A stretch of DNA of 64,000 nucleotides from Syntrophobacterales bacterium (lineage in GTDB: Bacteria; Desulfobacterota; Desulfobaccia; Desulfobaccales; 0-14-0-80-60-11), in NCBI GenBank assembly GCA_023229795.1, contig JALNYP010000009.1:13124-77123 (forward strand), read 5' to 3'. How positions within the stretch are numbered: position 1 is the stretch's first letter; each line of letters opens with the position of its first letter. The translations under genes and the position numbers were made by a program. The notes under the pieces were generated by a model. It did not search any database and was not told the origin of the DNA. It worked only from the letters and a program-made list of their open reading frames with translations. Below, piece after piece: positions 60,170 to 64,000 of this stretch.

Positions 60170-60197
60170 GTGAGCGGTGAACGGTGAGCAGTGAGCA
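60170..60197. repeat. heptamer array (gtgagca-like x4)
   Basis: gtgagcg, gtgaacg, gtgagca, gtgagca; 22 nt after the atpD stop. Confidence 0.85.
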
Positions 60198-60256
60198 GAA
60201 AAGCATTTTCAAGCCGCAAAGATAGTTGAGAATTCTACGAAAGTCCTCTCAATCCT

Positions 60257-60335
60257 GTCATTCTGAGGGAGCGCAGCGACCGAAGAATCTCTTAATAGAA
60301 GGAAATACGAGATCCTTCGCTGCGCTCAGGATGAC
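60257..60335. repeat. GTCATTCTGAG element, copy 2
   Basis: gtcattctgag...ctcaggatgac inverted repeat; 60253-60290 is nearly the reverse complement of 27300-27335. Confidence 0.75.
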
Positions 60336-60420
60336 AAAATGGTTTTTGGCAGAGGTTTCTGGTTGATAGAAGCCGGTGGCGAAAAAAGAAACCAGAGGAC
60401 TGACCGAAAGGAGGCAAGGG

Positions 60421-60870
60421 GTGGCGCAGATTACCAAGATTCTGGTACCCGTGGACGGCTCCGAGGCCTCGCTGGCGGCTCACCGCCTGGCCCTGGAGGC
60501 GGCTCGGGCCTTTGGGGCCGAAGTCGTGCTGCTCTACGTGGTGGACGAATCGGCCCTGGATGAGATCTGCCGGCTTTCCGGCCGCCAGCGGCCGCACCTG
60601 CTGCACGAGATGCAGGAATCCGGCATGAAGCTGCTCCTGTCCCTGAGCCAGGAGGCGCAGCAGCAGGGAGTCGCCGCGGTGGTGGACATTCACGCCGGCA
60701 TGCCCGACGAAGTCATCATGGACGAAGCCAACCGGCACCAGGTGGGAATGATCGTCATGGGGAAGATCGGCCGCAAGCGGCACCGCCGGTCACTCTTGGG
60801 ATCAGTGACCGAGCGCATTCTCGAGGCCGCGGACCTGCCGGTGCTGGTGGTCAGCCCGAAGCAGGGCTGA
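60421..60870 (+). CDS. universal stress protein (UspA family)
   Basis: 149 aa from GTG 60421, which has AAAGGAGG 6 nt upstream; the frame is open to GTG 60376. ITKILVPVDGSEASLAAHRLALEAARAFGAEVVLLYVVD and the ATP motif VMGKIGRKRHRRSLLGSVTERILEAADLPVLVV fit UspA, with GKIG instead of GxHG. Third Usp-type protein of the window. Single gene with a hairpin behind it. Confidence 0.9.
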   Translation: MAQITKILVPVDGSEASLAAHRLALEAARAFGAEVVLLYVVDESALDEICRLSGRQRPHLLHEMQESGMKLLLSLSQEAQQQGVAAVVDIHAGMPDEVIMDEANRHQVGMIVMGKIGRKRHRRSLLGSVTERILEAADLPVLVVSPKQG

Positions 60871-60885
60871 GGCGGAAAAAACCGG

Positions 60886-60913
60886 GGCTCCCGCGGCTGG
60901 CGCCGGGGGAGCC
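60886..60913 (+). terminator. hairpin after uspA
   Basis: GGCTCCC (60886-60892) and GGGAGCC (60907-60913) with a GC-rich inner part; weak T-rich tail. Confidence 0.5.
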
Positions 60914-60991
60914 TCAGGGTTTAAGCGGTTTTAATTCCAGATTTGCGTTCAAAGATCAGTTTGGGGGGCCGCAGATTTAAGGCTGTGTCTG

Positions 60992-61010
60992 CACAGGCGA
61001 GACGCCTGTG
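60992..61010. repeat. CACAGGCGAGACGCCTGTG palindrome
   Basis: REP-like relative of 21691 and 27396, located just past the 3' end of the PEP-CTERM gene. Confidence 0.8.
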
Positions 61011-61039
61011 CCACCATTTTAAGGCAAATCAGTATAAGG

Positions 61040-61723
61040 TCAGGCGGGGCACTTTTCCCGACGGCGCAGCAGCGCCAGGCCCAGGAGCCCGCTGCCCAGC
61101 AACAGCGCGGTGGCGGGGATGGGCACCGGCGAGGATACGGGACCGGCGATGTCATAGGTAAAGTTGTCCATCAGGAAATTCTGTCCCCATAGCCCCAGAC
61201 CTTTGGCGTCAATGATCAGGGTGTCAATGTTCTGAAAATCCAATTTCTGCCAGACCAGGGGGCCGGGTTTGAGGTCAAACGTGGCCGTACCCACCACCTT
61301 ATCCCCCTGCTTGCCGGTGACGGTGAGGGAGGTGGCTCCGTATAAGTTGGTAGTATTCAGCCAGGTCCAGGTGCCGAAATAAGCCCCCTCAAAGTTAAAC
61401 GGGGTGGAGCTGGCGATGGCTACCTCAGGGGCTCCCAGGCCGGTCACGGACCGGTTGGTAACGGCATTGGGATTGCTGGGAAAATCAAACTTGTTGAGAA
61501 GAGAATTCTGATAATAGGTGATGTCCACCACCCCCCATTGATCTCCCTTAACCCCGCTTTCCGTCCAGGTGAAGCCGTTGTAGCCCGCCGGCAATACACC
61601 TGTATTGTAGGAAGCTTTAACGTCATCAAAATTTAATATGAGGCTGGCGGCCGCGGTGTGCGGCAGGCAGACGGTTACCGTCAGGGCTAGAGCCGCCAGA
61701 TAGGTGAATAACCTCGATTGCAT
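61040..61723 (-). CDS. PEP-CTERM sorting domain protein
   Basis: 227 aa from ATG 61723 (gaggag 6 nt upstream). Signal peptide up to about TAAAS, a beta-rich domain (LILNFDDVKASYNTGVLPAGYNGFTWTESG), and the C-terminal sorting signal VPIPATALLLGSGLLGLALLRRR, a VPxPA variant of PEP-CTERM followed by a membrane helix and Arg cluster. Such proteins are cleaved by exosortase and linked to extracellular polymer. No exosortase gene is in the window. Confidence 0.92.
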   Translation of the reverse strand: MQSRLFTYLAALALTVTVCLPHTAAASLILNFDDVKASYNTGVLPAGYNGFTWTESGVKGDQWGVVDITYYQNSLLNKFDFPSNPNAVTNRSVTGLGAPEVAIASSTPFNFEGAYFGTWTWLNTTNLYGATSLTVTGKQGDKVVGTATFDLKPGPLVWQKLDFQNIDTLIIDAKGLGLWGQNFLMDNFTYDIAGPVSSPVPIPATALLLGSGLLGLALLRRREKCPA

Positions 61724-62346
61724 GTGCATCTCCTCAATGGTGTCAAAATCTGGCCGCCACCATCGGTGGCAGCGTACAGGCCCTAAAGGGGGTCTTGTTT
61801 CAATTTCTTAACTTTCATGCAGATAATGTACCAAATGGGTAATTGACTATAATCATTAGTGATATCTGAAGATATAGGTCTTATTTGTCCTGAAGGGTTT
61901 AGATTCTGGCCAGGCAGAAAAATCGCGATGTCGGGGAATTGCTATAATATTAAATATAATAGGCAGTTAAGTTTATGTTTAATTAACTGAACGAGAAGTT
62001 CAGGCCGTTAACCTTCGCATGTTCCGGGCCAATTCCGCTAGTATGGGAGGTCGTCCGAGGGTCTTTTCAGAAGAGTGCCCTGGGGAAGTTCTCCGGATTT
62101 GCAAAGACGCCATACCTGAAACTCATCCGTGCCGTTTTGCGGCGGGAAAATGGTATGCTTTAGAGGCGGCGGGATTCTGGGATGGCGTTGAGCGGCGCCT
62201 GATACCGTTGATCCGGGAAAACCGGAAATATTCTCACCCGGCGCTTGAGTATCGCTTTGCCTTGCGGCGCGATTCCCGGTAGAATGGGGACGGCTGAACT
62301 CTGGCCTTGACTCCGGTGCAGGGCGGCAGGCCGACGTGGAGGACCG
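61724..62346. other. intergenic region, no supported gene
   Basis: 623 bp between divergent genes. An 87-codon frame at 62019-62282 has no Shine-Dalgarno or recognisable sequence. The stretch 61800-61990 is AT-rich and could hold promoters for either side (for example TATAAT at 61848-61853); nothing else is recognised. Confidence 0.6.
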
Positions 62347-63369
62347 ATGAAGATTACCCGGCGTTTTATTCCTCTCATCCTGGTCGCGGTGGCGGTGGTG
62401 GGCGGGCTGGCCTACTGGTGGCTATGGTGGGAGCGACAGGAACCCAAGAATCTCCTGCGCCTGCAAGGGCACATGGAGGCCACCGAAACCGATCTGGCCT
62501 TTAAGGTCTCCGGCCTGGTCCAATACATCTTCTTCCAGGAAGGGGACTGGATTTCCATGAACCAGAAGGTGGCCGGCCTGGAAGCCAAGGACCTGCAAGA
62601 TGAAGTGGACCGGTCCCGGGCCGCTCTGGCCACCGCCAAGGCCAATATGGCCAAGTACGAAACCGGCTACCGGTCCCAGGAGATCAAGGAAGCCGAGGCC
62701 CAGGCAGGCAAGACCAAGGCCGATTTGGTGAACAAAAAACTGGATTATGAAAGGTACGAAAATCTCTATAAGAGGCAGGTCGTGCCCGCCCTGACCCGGG
62801 ATAAGTTCGAGGCCGACTACCTCATGGCCAAAGAGGCCCATAAGAGCGCCCAGGAAGAATACAGCCTGCGCCTGGAAGGTTTCCGGGTGGAGGACATTGC
62901 GCAAGCCCGGAGCCAGTACAAAGAGGCCCAGGCCAGCCTGGAGCTGGCCCTCACGCGCTTAGGATACGCCACCATCACCTCTCCGGTGAACGCGGTGGTT
63001 CTGGTGCGCCCCATGGAACCCGGCATGACCGCGGCCATCGGCGCGCCGGTGCTCACCATCGGAGATATGGATAATATCTATTTTCAAGGCTATATCGCCG
63101 AAGGCGACCTGGCCAAGGTCAAGTTCGGCATGAAGGCCTATGTCACCACCGACGCCTACCCGGGCAAGAAGTATCCGGCCTGGGTGTCCTTCATCAACTC
63201 CAAGGCCGAATTCACCCCTAAAACGGTGGAAACCTATAAAGAGCGGGTGACCCTGGTCTATCGCTGCAAGATCCGGGCGCAAAACCTCAACTATGATTTG
63301 AAGCCGGGGATGCCGGCGGAAGCGGTAATTCTCCTTGACAGCCAGCCAGGCGACCAGCCCCAGCAGTGA
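62347..63369 (+). CDS. HlyD-family membrane fusion protein (YbhG-like)
   Basis: 340 aa, with Shine-Dalgarno ggagg. One N-terminal helix (FIPLILVAVAVVGGLAYWWLWW), biotinyl-lipoyl-like segment (GHMEATETDLAFKVSGLVQYIFFQEGDWISMNQKVAGLEAKDL), a coiled-coil hairpin (residues about 80-190, DEVDRSRAALATAKANMAKYETG...) and the beta-barrel part (ATITSPVNAVVLVRPMEPGMTAAIGAPVLTIGDMDNIYFQGYIAEGDLAKVKFG). Periplasmic adaptor of an ABC or RND-like efflux system; the next gene is the matching ABC ATPase. Confidence 0.92.
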   Translation: MKITRRFIPLILVAVAVVGGLAYWWLWWERQEPKNLLRLQGHMEATETDLAFKVSGLVQYIFFQEGDWISMNQKVAGLEAKDLQDEVDRSRAALATAKANMAKYETGYRSQEIKEAEAQAGKTKADLVNKKLDYERYENLYKRQVVPALTRDKFEADYLMAKEAHKSAQEEYSLRLEGFRVEDIAQARSQYKEAQASLELALTRLGYATITSPVNAVVLVRPMEPGMTAAIGAPVLTIGDMDNIYFQGYIAEGDLAKVKFGMKAYVTTDAYPGKKYPAWVSFINSKAEFTPKTVETYKERVTLVYRCKIRAQNLNYDLKPGMPAEAVILLDSQPGDQPQQ

Positions 63370-64000
63370 GCCGGCCATTCGCATCGAAGGCCTGACCAAA
63401 CGTTTCGGGACGCTGACCGCGGTGGATCATCTTGACCTTTCGGTCGCGGCGGGGGAGGCCTTTGCCCTGGTGGGGCCGGACGCCGCGGGCAAGACCACCA
63501 CCATGCGCATGCTGGTGGGCATCATGGACCCGGATGAGGGCCGGGCCGAAGTCCTCGGGTTCGACACGGTCAAGCAAGCGGAGCCCCTCAAAGAGCACAT
63601 CGGCTACATGCCCCAGCGCTTCGGGCTCTACGACGACCTCACCGTGGCCGAGAACATGGTTTTCTATGCCGATATCTACCGGGTGCCCCGGGAGGAGCGG
63701 GCCCAGCGGATGCCCGAACTCCTGGGCTTTTCCAACCTCACCCCGTTCCAGGACCGGCTGGCCCGCAATCTGTCCGGGGGGATGCGCCAGAAGCTGGGCC
63801 TGGCCTGCGCCCTCATCCACCGCCCCCAGGTGCTCTTTCTGGACGAACCCACCTTTGGGGTGGATCCGATCTCTCGCCGGGAGTTCTGGGAGATTCTCTA
63901 CCGGCTCCTGGGCACCGGCCTCTCTATCTTTCTGTCCACCGCCTATATGGATGAAGCCGAACGGGCCCACCGGGTCGGCCTGATGCACCACGGCCGGCTG
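63335..64000 (+). CDS. ABC transporter ATP-binding protein (YbhF-like), partial
   Basis: Open from TTG 63335 (overlapping the HlyD gene by 35 nt) to the window end. IRIEGLTKRFGTLTAVDHLDLSVAAGEAFALVGPDAAGKTTTMRML with Walker A GPDAAGKTT, Q-loop MPQRFGLYDDLTVAENM, signature LSGGMRQKLGLACAL, Walker B VLFLDEPTFGVDPISRREFW and switch LSTAYMDEAERAHRVGLM. TFGVDPISRREFW is typical of YbhF-type drug/multicomponent exporters. The start is inferred; YbhF proteins often have a second ABC domain, which would lie beyond the window. Confidence 0.9.
   Translation, partial: MTASQATSPSSEPAIRIEGLTKRFGTLTAVDHLDLSVAAGEAFALVGPDAAGKTTTMRMLVGIMDPDEGRAEVLGFDTVKQAEPLKEHIGYMPQRFGLYDDLTVAENMVFYADIYRVPREERAQRMPELLGFSNLTPFQDRLARNLSGGMRQKLGLACALIHRPQVLFLDEPTFGVDPISRREFWEILYRLLGTGLSIFLSTAYMDEAERAHRVGLMHHGRL

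Noticed and set aside
62019..62282. 87-codon open frame in the 61.7-62.3 kb spacer
   Set aside because: No Shine-Dalgarno, unusual composition and no recognisable family; kept as intergenic.

Overview
The window is GC-rich bacterial chromosome. The gene set points to a sulfur-metabolising member of the Desulfobacterota (former Deltaproteobacteria): HdrA-like flavoproteins beside TusA, DsrE and MvhD-like proteins, an archaeal-type entry into the shikimate pathway, ResB/CcsA cytochrome c maturation, a PEP-CTERM protein, DUF3786 and a V/A-type ATPase. This placement is an inference; no rRNA or other marker fixes the lineage.

Layout. 0-4.2 kb (minus): a sulfur-relay/electron-transfer operon tusA, mvhD-like, dsrE-like and two hdrA-like genes, the last cut by the window edge, behind a sigma-54 type promoter with two upstream palindromes. 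4.5-6.2 kb (minus): trmO, tmRNA (ssrA, tag ADNYGYALAA) and a DUF3786 gene. 6.3-12.7 kb (plus): a shikimate/phenylalanine operon (ADH synthase, dehydroquinate synthase II, pheA, aroD, aroE, aroA) preceded by a transcription attenuator whose leader peptide is rich in Tyr and Phe codons. 12.7-14.5 kb: an AT-rich two-gene island, OLD/RecF-like ATPase plus DUF4276-like Toprim protein, that looks like an acquired anti-phage cassette. 14.5-17.7 kb: MFS transporter, initiator tRNA, glcF and a glcD remnant. 17.8-21.2 kb: pabA, pabB and pabC for p-aminobenzoate. 21.2-30.9 kb: HIT and HhH proteins, small proteins, ilvA, an aminotransferase, a DciA-like protein, a receiver protein, a glycosyltransferase, LD-carboxypeptidase and a zinc-ribbon protein. 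31-36.5 kb (minus): ccsA and resB, an H-protein-like lipoyl carrier, and two thioredoxin-like proteins, with universal stress proteins on both strands. 36.6-45.3 kb: PAS protein, phoB, phoR, Pho-box-like repeats, pstSCAB and corA. 45.4-49.5 kb: a Ku remnant, a MerR-TPR regulator and assorted small genes. 49.8-60.2 kb: a complete V/A-type ATPase operon in the order H/G, C, I, K, F, E, GNAT, A, B, D. 60.4-64 kb: a stress protein, a PEP-CTERM protein and the start of an HlyD/ABC efflux operon.

Intergenic DNA is full of small repeats. The most striking are degenerate tandem arrays whose unit sequence differs from site to site but whose period is almost always 7 nt. They sit directly after stop codons or directly before start codons, and one has become the coding N-terminus of the ATPase B subunit. 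GC-rich palindromes and other dispersed repeat families are also present.

The best candidates for new biology are the aromatic attenuator, the sigma-54-controlled TusA/DsrE/MvhD/HdrA module, the ATPase + DUF4276 cassette, the heptamer arrays, and the ATPase F subunit gene that has a perfect Shine-Dalgarno sequence but only an ATC codon at the start position.
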